Notes under the pieces: generated by a model
The model's database searches: none
Seen by the model: only the letters and a program-made list of their open reading frames with translations
Told to the model about the DNA's origin: nothing
Shown: positions 26,315-36,246 of the stretch, piece by piece
How the letters are laid out: each line of letters opens with the position of its first letter
How positions within the stretch are numbered: the stretch's first letter is position 1
Position numbers and translations under genes: made by a program
Source: Bacteroidota bacterium
GTDB taxonomy: Bacteria > Bacteroidota > Bacteroidia > Bacteroidales > FEN-979
Length of the DNA stretch: 42,064 nt
Assembly (NCBI GenBank): GCA_026391715.1
Contig: JAPLDO010000024.1
Coordinates: 1-42,064 of the forward strand
Reading direction: 5' to 3'

Positions 26315-27673
26315 CTAACCGCTCTTAGTGTCACTATTCTTAACAACGCTCTTTTTTTTCCAGTAGCCCATCCGATAGTAAACATAATATAATACCAGCC
26401 CCGAAAACCATCCAATGGGAATAGACCACCATATTCCCAATACGCCGATAGCCGGATTACGTGAAAGGAGATATGCAACCGGGATACGAATAATCCATAA
26501 CGAAAACAGGCTGATAAACATAGGTATCAGAGTATCTCCCGCGCCCCTTAAAACGCCATTGACCACAAACATCAAAGAAAAAAGGATATAGCTGGAACCA
26601 ATGATCTGAAGATAGTGAACGCCAAGATCAATGACTACCTGATCGTTGGTAAACATTCGCATCAGGAATTTACCGAAAAGAACAGTTACTATCGAAATCA
26701 TTAATGAAATCACGCTGGTCATAATCAATGTTGCATGAAGCCCGGCTTTTACTCTGTCGGGACGATTTGCGCCCATATTCTGCCCTACAAACGTTGACAA
26801 AGCAATGGCAAAACTCATGGCAGGCATGGCGGCAAAACTGTCTATCCTGCCGGCAACGCTGTAGGCAGCATTGGCGTCAACCCCAAATTGATTGACGATC
26901 CAATAAAGAGCAACCATTCCGGCAGCAACAAAAGTTTGCTGGAAACCTGTGGGAAGTCCGATTTTTATGCTCTTGATAAAAATTGTTCTATCGAAGGTCA
27001 ATTTGGTCAGTGAGAACTTGACCACCTTATGGTACCGGTTCAGATAAAAAATCTGCGCCCCGAATGCCGCTGCCTCTGATATCACTGTTGCTACTGCAAC
27101 TCCGGCAACTCCCCAGTGAAAAACAGGAACAAAAATCAAATCCAGAATAATATTCAAACCTACTGATCCGATAAGAAAATACAACGGGGTTTTTGAATCG
27201 CCCAGACCGCGCAGAATGGCGCTTGTTCCATTATATCCGAATAAAAATATCAACCCCGAAAGAAAAATATTCAGAAAAAGCATTGCATCAGGAACAATGA
27301 CAGGATCGAGATCAATAATTCTGAATATCCAGCCACTTAGCGCAATCCCGCCAATACTCACCACAATTGAGGTAAAGAACATGAAAATATACAGTGTATC
27401 AATGGCTTTTTTAACATTATCAAGCTGTTTCGCGCCAAAAAACTGCGAAACAACAATGGTAAACCCCATCGTTACGCCAATGATAAATGAAACCAGCAGG
27501 AAAATGATTGGACCGGAAGTGCCAACGGCGGCAAGAGCTAATTTGCCTATGTACTTACCCACAATCACACTGTCAACCACATTATAAAGTTGCTGGAACA
27601 CATTTCCAAGCAACATCGGGATGGCAAACCTAAGAATCAGCTTTCCCTCGTTACCGTAACTCAAATCCTTCAT
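26315..27673 (-). CDS. MATE family efflux transporter
   Basis: A 452-residue protein with 12 predicted membrane segments in two similar halves. The N terminus (LRFAIPMLLGNVFQQLYNVVDSVIVGKYIG) and the GYNGTSAILRGLGDSKTPL and NGVLRGAGDTLIPM repeats after each sixth segment are typical of MATE Na+ or H+ driven multidrug exporters. The start ATG at 27673 is only 4 bases from a -7 promoter box, so the mRNA may be leaderless. It is divergent from rnpB. The substrate is not predictable. Confidence 0.9.
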   Translation of the reverse strand: MKDLSYGNEGKLILRFAIPMLLGNVFQQLYNVVDSVIVGKYIGKLALAAVGTSGPIIFLLVSFIIGVTMGFTIVVSQFFGAKQLDNVKKAIDTLYIFMFFTSIVVSIGGIALSGWIFRIIDLDPVIVPDAMLFLNIFLSGLIFLFGYNGTSAILRGLGDSKTPLYFLIGSVGLNIILDLIFVPVFHWGVAGVAVATVISEAAAFGAQIFYLNRYHKVVKFSLTKLTFDRTIFIKSIKIGLPTGFQQTFVAAGMVALYWIVNQFGVDANAAYSVAGRIDSFAAMPAMSFAIALSTFVGQNMGANRPDRVKAGLHATLIMTSVISLMISIVTVLFGKFLMRMFTNDQVVIDLGVHYLQIIGSSYILFSLMFVVNGVLRGAGDTLIPMFISLFSLWIIRIPVAYLLSRNPAIGVLGIWWSIPIGWFSGLVLYYVYYRMGYWKKKSVVKNSDTKSG

Positions 27674-27677
27674 GGCG

Positions 27678-27685
27678 CAAAGGTA
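27678..27685 (-). promoter_or_regulatory. Bacteroidota -7 box for the MATE gene
   Basis: CAAAGGTA on the plus strand gives TACCTTTG on the minus strand. Its last base is 4 bases before the ATG, pointing to a leaderless or near-leaderless transcript. Confidence 0.65.
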
Positions 27686-27707
27686 GGCACAATTCGGCGA
27701 ATATCCG

Positions 27708-27715
27708 TACCTTTG
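27708..27715 (+). promoter_or_regulatory. Bacteroidota -7 box for rnpB
   Basis: TACCTTTG on the plus strand, ending 6 bases before the predicted 5' end of RNase P RNA, the right distance for a -7 element. It forms a divergent pair with the MATE box 22 bp away. Confidence 0.75.
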
Positions 27716-27721
27716 CGCTTA

Positions 27722-28091
27722 CAACAGTTCGTTCTGTCGCTCCGTTTTGGAGAGGAAAGTCGGGACAACACAGAGCGCCATGCTTCCTAACGGGAAGGAT
27801 CCCATAATCAACGTTATGGGAGACAGCAAGCGCCACAGAAAATAACCGCCGGTTGTAGAGACGCAATGCATTGCGTCTCTACAACCGGAACGGGTGAAAA
27901 CGCGGTGTAAAAGACCACGATCCCGCCGGGCGACCGGCAGGATGGGTAAGCCTCATGGGTTGAAAGACCAAGTAAACCGGCAATTAAGGGTTGCTCGCCC
28001 AATGCCGGAGGGTAGGTCGCTAAAGCCTTCCGGCGACGGCAGGCTCAGATAAATGACAGATTAAAACAGAATCCCGCTTACAGAACTGTTG
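27722..28091 (+). ncRNA. rnpB: RNase P RNA (bacterial type A)
   Basis: Contains the conserved catalytic RNA segments: GAGAGGAAAGTCGGGAC near the 5' end (about 27750-27766), ACAGAAAATAACCGCC before P12, GGGTGAAAACGCGGTG, and the 3' block with ATAAATGACAG and ACAGAATCCCGCTTA. The ends pair as helix P1 (CAACAGTTC at 27722 with GAACTGTTG ending 28091) and eight T residues follow, forming an intrinsic terminator. This ribozyme removes the 5' leader of tRNA precursors with the RnpA protein, which is not in this window. The P12 position holds a perfect 40-nt palindrome, described separately. wecB begins 20 bp after the 3' end. Confidence 0.95.
27849..27888 (+). repeat. 40-nt perfect palindrome inside rnpB (P12 position)
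   Basis: Two exactly complementary 20-nt arms, CCGGTTGTAGAGACGCAATG and its reverse complement, meet without a loop. It directly follows ACCGCC, where helix P12 of type A RNase P RNA begins. The core GTAGAGACGCAATGCATTGC is the kind of palindromic interspersed repeat often seen between genes in bacteria; that identity is from memory. Confidence 0.9.
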
Positions 28092-28110
28092 TTTTTTTTA
28101 AACCTGTTAA

Positions 28111-29166
28111 ATGAAAATATTGACAATCGTAGGCGCAAGGCCTCAATTCATCAAAGCGGCAACTGTTTCGCGTATTATCCGCGCCAATCCTGAAGTCACA
28201 GAAATCCTTCTTCATACCGGTCAGCATTACGACCAGAACATGTCGGAAGTTTTTTTTCGCGAACTTAATATTCCTGAACCGCATTTCAACCTCGGCGTTG
28301 GATCGGGCAGCCATGCCGGGCAAACCGGAAATATGCTTATTGGGATTGAGGAAATACTGATTCAGCAGAAACCTGATATCACGCTTGTTTATGGCGACAC
28401 AAATTCCACCCTTGCCGGCGCGCTTGCATCAACCAAACTCCATATCCCGGTAGCTCATGTTGAAGCGGGACTGCGTAGCTTTAACCGCGCGATGCCGGAA
28501 GAGATCAACAGAATTGTCACCGACAGAATATCCGATATGCTATTCGCTCCCACTCACACGGCGGTTGAAAATCTTACTCATGAAGGACTTGCCAACGTCG
28601 CCTGTTTTACGGGAGATGTGATGTACGATTCCGTTCTGTTTTACGAGGCGCGGATTCAGAAGGATCCTGAAAAGTACAAAACTGACGGTTTGCCCGCGAA
28701 TTATTTACTGGCAACTATTCACCGGGCAGAAAACACCGACAACCCCGAAAATCTGCAAAATATTTTCCGGGCTTTCTCAAAACTTAACCTCCCCGTTGTT
28801 TTACCCATTCATCCGCGTACCCGGAAAATACTGAATGATTTGATAAAACTTCCCCGAAATGTATATATCATCAACCCCGTTGGATATTTACAAATGATGA
28901 AACTGATTATGGACGCCGCCAAAGTTTTGACCGATTCGGGCGGACTGCAAAAAGAGGCTTATTTCCTGAACAAGCAGTGCATCACACTCCGAACTGAAAC
29001 CGAATGGGTTGAAACTCTTCATGACCATTGGAATATTATCGCCGGCAGCGATCCCGAAAGTATCGAAAAAGCAGCCAATAGTCCGCTGCCGGTTGCCTCC
29101 CGCCATGCCGGTTTTGGAGATGGCGCCTCGGCAGAAAAAATTCTTGAAAAACTGATCAGTTTTTAA
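28111..29166 (+). CDS. wecB: UDP-N-acetylglucosamine 2-epimerase (non-hydrolysing)
   Basis: A 351-residue GT-B-like epimerase interconverting UDP-GlcNAc and UDP-ManNAc, feeding surface glycan synthesis. Family signatures: IVGARPQFIKAA at the N terminus, HTGQHYD, VYGDTNSTLAGAL, AHVEAGLRSF with the catalytic-region acidic residues, MPEEINR, TIHRAEN, and TDSGGLQKEA in the UDP-binding half. Length is typical of 350-380. It follows rnpB closely and may be transcribed by readthrough, since no promoter box was found in the 20-bp gap. Confidence 0.93.
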   Translation: MKILTIVGARPQFIKAATVSRIIRANPEVTEILLHTGQHYDQNMSEVFFRELNIPEPHFNLGVGSGSHAGQTGNMLIGIEEILIQQKPDITLVYGDTNSTLAGALASTKLHIPVAHVEAGLRSFNRAMPEEINRIVTDRISDMLFAPTHTAVENLTHEGLANVACFTGDVMYDSVLFYEARIQKDPEKYKTDGLPANYLLATIHRAENTDNPENLQNIFRAFSKLNLPVVLPIHPRTRKILNDLIKLPRNVYIINPVGYLQMMKLIMDAAKVLTDSGGLQKEAYFLNKQCITLRTETEWVETLHDHWNIIAGSDPESIEKAANSPLPVASRHAGFGDGASAEKILEKLISF

Positions 29167-29233
29167 CCTCGTTTTGCTAATAAAATCCCTATTTTTTCGT
29201 TAAATTCTTACCTCCCCGTAAAGGATAATTGCA

Positions 29234-29241
29234 TACCTTTG
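29234..29241 (+). promoter_or_regulatory. Bacteroidota -7 box for gyrB
   Basis: TACCTTTG, 32 bases before the gyrB ATG. No clear TTTG -33 partner is seen at the usual distance. Confidence 0.6.
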
Positions 29242-29267
29242 TTTAAACATTATTATATTATATATAA

Positions 29268-31232
<1,965 letters not shown>

Positions 31233-31256
31233 AAAGTCTTGCAAATCACCCTCGGT

Positions 31257-32612
31257 ATGAATCGGAAAAAGTTTTATTATCTGTTCGCCTCAATCATCGT
31301 TCTGGCGATTGTTTCCTATTTTTTCTTCGCAAAAGGCGACAAAAACCCGCAAATTTTATCCACCGTTAAAAAAGGTAACTTCCCCATCGAGGTTACTACA
31401 ACCGGCGAACTGATTGCAAAAAGTTCCGAGAAAATTTACGGTCCACAGGCGCTACGCCAGGTGCAGATATGGCAGGTAAAAATCCAGGACATAATTCCCG
31501 ATGGAACAGTGGTTGATTCTGGTCAATATGTGGCGTCGCTCGACCGGACAGAAATTTCCAATAAGATTAAGGATGAAGAGACCAATCTGGAAAAACTCGA
31601 AACCCAGATGACCAAAACGCGCCTTGATACTTCACTTGAACTTCGCAGCGCCCGCGATGAACTTATTAACCTCAAATACGCGCTGGAAGAAAAGAAAATA
31701 ACCCTTGATCAATCAAAATATGAGCCGCCGGCAACTATCAGGCAGGTGCAGATTGACCTCGAAAAAGGTGAAAGGGCTTACGATCAGGCAGAAAAAAACT
31801 ACAAATTACGATACCAGAAAGCAGTCGCCAACATGCAGGAAGTAGCGGCTTCATATAACCAGGCACAACGCAAACTTTCCCAAATGAACGATGTGCTAAA
31901 ACAGTTCAACGTAGTTGCGCCAAAATCGGGGATGGTGATTTACAAACGCAATTGGGATGGAAATAAAATGGGCGTGGGAGCAACTGTTAACGCATGGGAT
32001 AACGTAGTTGCTGAATTGCCCGATCTTTCTGAAATGATCTCAAAAACCTACATCAACGAAATTGACATCAGTAAAGTCAAAATTGGTCAGGAAGTTCAGA
32101 TTGGCATTGACGCCTTTCCCCAGAAAAAATTTTCAGGGAAAGTTATTGAAGTGGCAAACATCGGCGAACAACTACAGAATACAAATGCCAAAGTTTATGA
32201 AGTAAGAATTGTGGTTAACGAATTTGATTCAATTCTCCGCCCCGCCATGACAACCAAAAATAAAATTCTGACCAGCGTTGTTGACAATGTCGTGTTCATT
32301 CCTATCGAAGCAATTTTCAACACCGATTCGGTTACTTTTGTTTATAAAAAAGATGGCGGATCAGTTGTCAGACAACAAATCATAGTCGGTCAATCAAACG
32401 ACAACGAAATCATTATCAAAGCAGGACTGAACGAAAAGGAGGAAGTTCTGCTCGTTCCACCCGAAAAAGCTGATAAACTTACCATTCAATCTCTGCCAAA
32501 GGAGATAATCGCTAAATTCAAAGAAAAACCCGCGCCTCCAAAACCTAAGAAAACGGATAAAAAAGATTCTGTTCCTGCGGCAATCCCTCCTGCAATTCAT
32601 AAAACAAAGTAA
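31257..32612 (+). CDS. Periplasmic adaptor of a MacA/HlyD-type tripartite efflux system
   Basis: A 451-residue membrane-fusion protein. One N-terminal membrane segment (about 8-24), a beta-barrel and lipoyl half (VEVTTTGELIAKSS-type start of the mature part, GQYVASLD), a long coiled-coil hairpin (about 100-220), the second lipoyl strand (VVAPKSGMVIYK) and membrane-proximal beta domains. The C terminus is Lys/Pro-rich. It links an inner-membrane ABC permease to a TolC channel; the next two genes supply both. The ATG at 31257 (MNRKKFYY) is preferred to the TTG at 31239. Confidence 0.87.
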   Translation: MNRKKFYYLFASIIVLAIVSYFFFAKGDKNPQILSTVKKGNFPIEVTTTGELIAKSSEKIYGPQALRQVQIWQVKIQDIIPDGTVVDSGQYVASLDRTEISNKIKDEETNLEKLETQMTKTRLDTSLELRSARDELINLKYALEEKKITLDQSKYEPPATIRQVQIDLEKGERAYDQAEKNYKLRYQKAVANMQEVAASYNQAQRKLSQMNDVLKQFNVVAPKSGMVIYKRNWDGNKMGVGATVNAWDNVVAELPDLSEMISKTYINEIDISKVKIGQEVQIGIDAFPQKKFSGKVIEVANIGEQLQNTNAKVYEVRIVVNEFDSILRPAMTTKNKILTSVVDNVVFIPIEAIFNTDSVTFVYKKDGGSVVRQQIIVGQSNDNEIIIKAGLNEKEEVLLVPPEKADKLTIQSLPKEIIAKFKEKPAPPKPKKTDKKDSVPAAIPPAIHKTK

Positions 32613-32664
32613 TTCCAGAAGCGTTAATTCTTAATTCTTAATTTACATTCGTAATTACCAAAGC

Positions 32665-34041
32665 ATGCTGGAACGTTATAAATACATTTTCAATATAGCC
32701 CTTGAGGCAGTATTTCTGAATAAATTCAGATCTATCCTTACCACGCTTGGTATCATTTTCGGCGTAGCCGCAGTTATTACCATGATGGCTATTGGCAACG
32801 GCGCAAAAAAAGAGATTCTTGACCAGATGAAACTCGTTGGCGTAAACAACATCATTATTGCCCCGAAACCTGAAAAATCCAAAGGAAGTTCATCAAAAGG
32901 AAATAATCAGACAGACGATACGCAGGATCAGAAATCAGATAAAAGTACCGGAAAATATTCTCCGGGGTTATGCCTGAAAGATGCTGAGGCGATCAAAGCC
33001 ATCATCCCGACGGTGGACAAAGTAAGTCCCGAAGTTATTTACGAAACCGATATAATGAAAGACGCCAGCAAAACGTCGGCTAATTTATCGGGTGTGACGC
33101 CGGATTTTTTCAGAGTATTCAATCTCGACCTGCAGGAGGGCGAGATGTTCAATGACGAGCAGCTCAAAGAGGGAAAAGCAGTCTGTATCATTGGTCCTTC
33201 ATTGAAATCAAAGTTTTTTCCTACCGAAAATGCCGTTGGTAAAGATATAAAGTGTGGACCTATATGGCTTAATATCATCGGGGTTCTGAAAAAGCGGGAA
33301 GTAAGTCAGTCGAGCATTGATAACCTTGGAATTTCGGATTATAACAATTCCGTTTACGCGCCCATTCAAACGTTACTGCGCCGTTTCAGAGACCGTTCAA
33401 TGATAACTTCGGCTTCACTTCGCGGCTCATCGTTTTCCGACGGCGAATCTTACATGTTCACTAGCGAATCCTCATCCTCAGAAAAAGGTTCCAATCAGAT
33501 TGATAAAATTGTTGTCCAGGTAAAGGAAAGCTCGCAAATTGGTCCAACCACTGAAATACTGAAGAAAATGATGAAACGACGCCATGCCGAAGTTGAAGAT
33601 GTGGAAATTAAAGTGCCGGAATTATTGCTCAAACAAGAACAACGGACAAAAGACATCTTCAACATTGTTCTGGGCGCCATTGCAAGTATTTCGCTTTTGA
33701 TTGGAGGAATAGGAATCATGAACATCATGTTAGCCTCGGTGATGGAACGTATCAGGGAAATCGGCATCAGGCAGGCAATAGGAGCTACAAAACGCGATAT
33801 TGTACTGCAATTTCTAACGGAAGCGACATTACTAAGTATCAGCGGGGGACTTGCAGGAATCATACTCGGACTCGTCATGTCGAAAGTCATTATGGAGTTC
33901 ACCGGAATTTTGACTATTGTTTCACCAATTTCCATTTTAATATCCTTTGGAGTATCAGCTTCGGTTGGAATAATTTTTGGATATATGCCTTCGCAGCGAG
34001 CCGCAAAACAGGATCCTGTAGAATCGCTCAGACATGAATAA
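32665..34041 (+). CDS. MacB-like ABC transporter permease (FtsX family), ATPase absent
   Basis: A 458-residue inner-membrane permease with one N-terminal segment (ILTTLGIIFGVAAVITMMA), a large periplasmic domain (about 50-325) and three C-terminal segments, ending in PSQRAAKQDPVESLRHE, the usual tail of MacB/FtsX permeases. Within the periplasmic part, residues about 72-97 form a low-complexity Ser/Lys/Gln/Asp insert. MacB of E. coli carries its ATPase in the same chain; here it is absent and no ABC ATPase is adjacent, so it must come from elsewhere. Lies between the adaptor and the TolC gene. Confidence 0.87.
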   Translation: MLERYKYIFNIALEAVFLNKFRSILTTLGIIFGVAAVITMMAIGNGAKKEILDQMKLVGVNNIIIAPKPEKSKGSSSKGNNQTDDTQDQKSDKSTGKYSPGLCLKDAEAIKAIIPTVDKVSPEVIYETDIMKDASKTSANLSGVTPDFFRVFNLDLQEGEMFNDEQLKEGKAVCIIGPSLKSKFFPTENAVGKDIKCGPIWLNIIGVLKKREVSQSSIDNLGISDYNNSVYAPIQTLLRRFRDRSMITSASLRGSSFSDGESYMFTSESSSSEKGSNQIDKIVVQVKESSQIGPTTEILKKMMKRRHAEVEDVEIKVPELLLKQEQRTKDIFNIVLGAIASISLLIGGIGIMNIMLASVMERIREIGIRQAIGATKRDIVLQFLTEATLLSISGGLAGIILGLVMSKVIMEFTGILTIVSPISILISFGVSASVGIIFGYMPSQRAAKQDPVESLRHE

Positions 34042-34059
34042 TTGAAAAATCAGTATTTT

Positions 34060-35547
34060 ATGAAAAAAGCAATGCTCCTTGCATTCAGCATTCTGGTTGG
34101 AAATTGTTTCATCTCTTATGCACAGGACAAGACCAGGTACTATTCGCTCGAAGATATCATCGGAATTTCGCAGGATCAATCTCCCGACGCACTGATTGCC
34201 AGGCAAACTTTTCGCAGCAGCTACTGGGATTTCAGATCGTACCAGGCTTCAAACCTTCCTGCATTAACTTTTACCTCTACCTTGCCAAATATCAACCAAA
34301 GCGTAACCTCCCAGAGCATTAACGGCGTTCAGTCGTATGCAAGTTATCAGGGAATCAGCGCCCGCGCCAATCTCGGTTTAACCCAGAAAATCGGGATTAC
34401 CGGCGGAACTGTTTCAATAAATTCAAGTCTTGACGCTCAACATAATGCCAATCAACCAGATTCGATTCTTTCAACGCCATTCCTGAGTAACCCAATCAAT
34501 ATCGTCCTCAACCAGCCGCTCTTCACCTACAATGCTTATCGCTGGGACAGAAAGATAAAACCGTTGAAATATTCCATCGCGAGAAAAAAATATCTGGAAG
34601 ATATTGAACAGATTTCGATTACCGCTACAAATTATTTTTTCGCCCTTCTTCAGGCGCAGGTTGAAAAAAAGATTTCGATTACCAATTTATCAAACTACGA
34701 CACCCTATACCGAATTGCCAAGGGCAGGTACCAACTCGGAAAAATTGCTGAAAATGATCTTTTGCAACTTGAACTAAGTTACCTGAAAGCTCAGGCTCAG
34801 GTTGAAAATGCCGATCTCGCCCTTGACAACGCCCAGTTCCGCTTAAAGTCGTACCTCAGAATTCAGGATACATTGCGCATTGTATTACTACCGCCGGCAA
34901 ATGTAAAATTCTTTAAAATCAATCCCACTGAAGCTGTAGCCCTTGCCATTGAGAATTCTTCCAACGCGCTTGATTTTAAAAAACGGTTGCTCGAAGGCGC
35001 CAGCGCGGTGAATCAGGCAAAAACCGAAGGAAGGTTCGACGCCAACATCTACGCAGTGATCGGCTTGAACAAAACGGCTTCCACTATTCCTGAAGCCTAC
35101 AAAAATCCGGGCGATGAACGACAGGTTTCACTCGGACTGACTATCCCGATTGTCGACTGGGGTGTGGCGCGCGGAAGAATAAACGTTGCCCAGTCGCAGA
35201 TGGAAATCATAAAAAACGGGGTTGAACAGGATTCCATTGACTTTCAGCAAAATGTTTACTTAAAGGTTATCCAGTTCAATATGCAGCAAAACCAGTTAAT
35301 GATAGCAGCCAAGTCGGACACCGTTGCGCGAAAAAGCTATGAAGTAACAAAAGGCAGATATCTGATCGGCAAAATCAACTCAATCCTCGACCTGAACAAC
35401 GCCCAGATTGAAACCGACAATTCGCAGAAAAACTACTACTATGCCTTACAAACATTCTGGCGGAGTTATTATGAAATTCGGAAAATGACTTTATACGATT
35501 TCACAAAAGATAAGCCGATTGAATTTGACCTGAAGAATTTTAAATAA
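34060..35547 (+). CDS. TolC family outer-membrane efflux protein
   Basis: A 495-residue TolC-like protein. Signal peptide about 1-22 (MKKAMLLAFSILVGNC... SYAQ). The rest shows the TolC duplication: two long helical repeats with characteristic patterns (LLQLELSYLKAQAQVENADL near the middle, and ARGRINVAQSQ, KGRYLIGKINSILDLNNAQIE in the second half). Trimeric TolC forms the outer-membrane exit duct for the adaptor and permease encoded upstream. The permease stop is 18 bases before this ATG; a TTG at 34042 is a less likely start because it has no signal context. Confidence 0.9.
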   Translation: MKKAMLLAFSILVGNCFISYAQDKTRYYSLEDIIGISQDQSPDALIARQTFRSSYWDFRSYQASNLPALTFTSTLPNINQSVTSQSINGVQSYASYQGISARANLGLTQKIGITGGTVSINSSLDAQHNANQPDSILSTPFLSNPINIVLNQPLFTYNAYRWDRKIKPLKYSIARKKYLEDIEQISITATNYFFALLQAQVEKKISITNLSNYDTLYRIAKGRYQLGKIAENDLLQLELSYLKAQAQVENADLALDNAQFRLKSYLRIQDTLRIVLLPPANVKFFKINPTEAVALAIENSSNALDFKKRLLEGASAVNQAKTEGRFDANIYAVIGLNKTASTIPEAYKNPGDERQVSLGLTIPIVDWGVARGRINVAQSQMEIIKNGVEQDSIDFQQNVYLKVIQFNMQQNQLMIAAKSDTVARKSYEVTKGRYLIGKINSILDLNNAQIETDNSQKNYYYALQTFWRSYYEIRKMTLYDFTKDKPIEFDLKNFK

Positions 35548-35589
35548 TGGCAAACCGGTTCATTATTAAAACTGTTTCTAAATAATTCT

Positions 35590-35597
35590 TACCTTTG
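35590..35597 (+). promoter_or_regulatory. Bacteroidota -7 box for the peroxiredoxin gene
   Basis: TACCTTTG followed by the AAAATAAATTCTAAA leader-like stretch. The normal coding start that should follow appears to be deleted (see the peroxiredoxin entry). Confidence 0.65.
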
Positions 35598-35605
35598 CAA
35601 AATAA

Positions 35606-36190
35606 ATTCTAAACGGCGGCGAATTCGTTGATAAATTTTCACTTGCTCAGTACATTGGCAAGAAACATGTGGTCTTTTTCTTTTATCCGCTTGACTTTAC
35701 ATTCGTTTGTCCTACGGAAATTATAGCGTTTCAGGATAAACTTACTGAATTCGAAGCGAGGAATGTTGCGGTTGTTGGATGTTCAGTGGACTCCAAATTT
35801 TCACATTGGGCATGGCTGAATACAGAACCTAAGAATGGCGGGATCAAAGGCGTGAAATTCCCAATCGTTTCCGATCTTACAAAAACCATTTCCGCCAATT
35901 TTGACGTATTGGCTGGCGAATACATGTACACCGATGATGGCGTCATGGAATTCGAAGGCGGTCCGGTTGCATACCGCGGTCTTTTTCTCATTGACAAAAA
36001 TGGGGTTGTTCGTCATCAGATTGTAAACGATCTTCCCCTTGGAAGAAGCGTTGACGAAGCTTTGAGAATGGTTGATGCGCTTCAGTTTTTTGAAGAAAAC
36101 GGCGAAGTTTGCCCCGCAAACTGGCACAAAGGCGACGCCGGCATGAAAGCGACAGCCGAAGGCGTTGCCGAATACCTTGGGAAACACTGA
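35606..36190 (+). CDS. Peroxiredoxin (2-Cys, AhpC/Prx1 type), N terminus truncated
   Basis: A typical 2-Cys peroxiredoxin that reduces peroxides: peroxidatic Cys in [12 protein letters not shown] and resolving Cys in [10 protein letters not shown]. The frame shows strongly conserved residues ([19 protein letters not shown]) from 35612, before the first possible start at GTG 35669, and a stop at 35603. Family members begin with an extra 18-20 residues and an ATG that are absent, so about 60 bp seem deleted between the promoter leader and codon 20. Possible readings are translation from ATT at 35606 or GTG at 35669 (173 residues, losing a beta strand), a recent pseudogene, or an assembly error. 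Both catalytic cysteines are intact. Confidence 0.8.
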   Translation: MLNGGEFVDKFSLAQYIGKKHVVFFFYPLDFTFVCPTEIIAFQDKLTEFEARNVAVVGCSVDSKFSHWAWLNTEPKNGGIKGVKFPIVSDLTKTISANFDVLAGEYMYTDDGVMEFEGGPVAYRGLFLIDKNGVVRHQIVNDLPLGRSVDEALRMVDALQFFEENGEVCPANWHKGDAGMKATAEGVAEYLGKH

Positions 36191-36209
36191 TTCTGAAAGT
36201 TTATCTGTG

Positions 36210-36246
36210 AAAGCTCGCTCTGGAAACCGGGGCGAGCTTTTATTTT
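36210..36246 (+). terminator. Intrinsic terminator shared by prx and the convergent gene
   Basis: A perfect 9-bp stem AAAGCTCGC (36210-36218) with GCGAGCTTT (36232-36240) and a T-rich tail. It follows the peroxiredoxin stop by 20 bases and touches the stop codon of the convergent glycosyltransferase gene. Confidence 0.85.
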
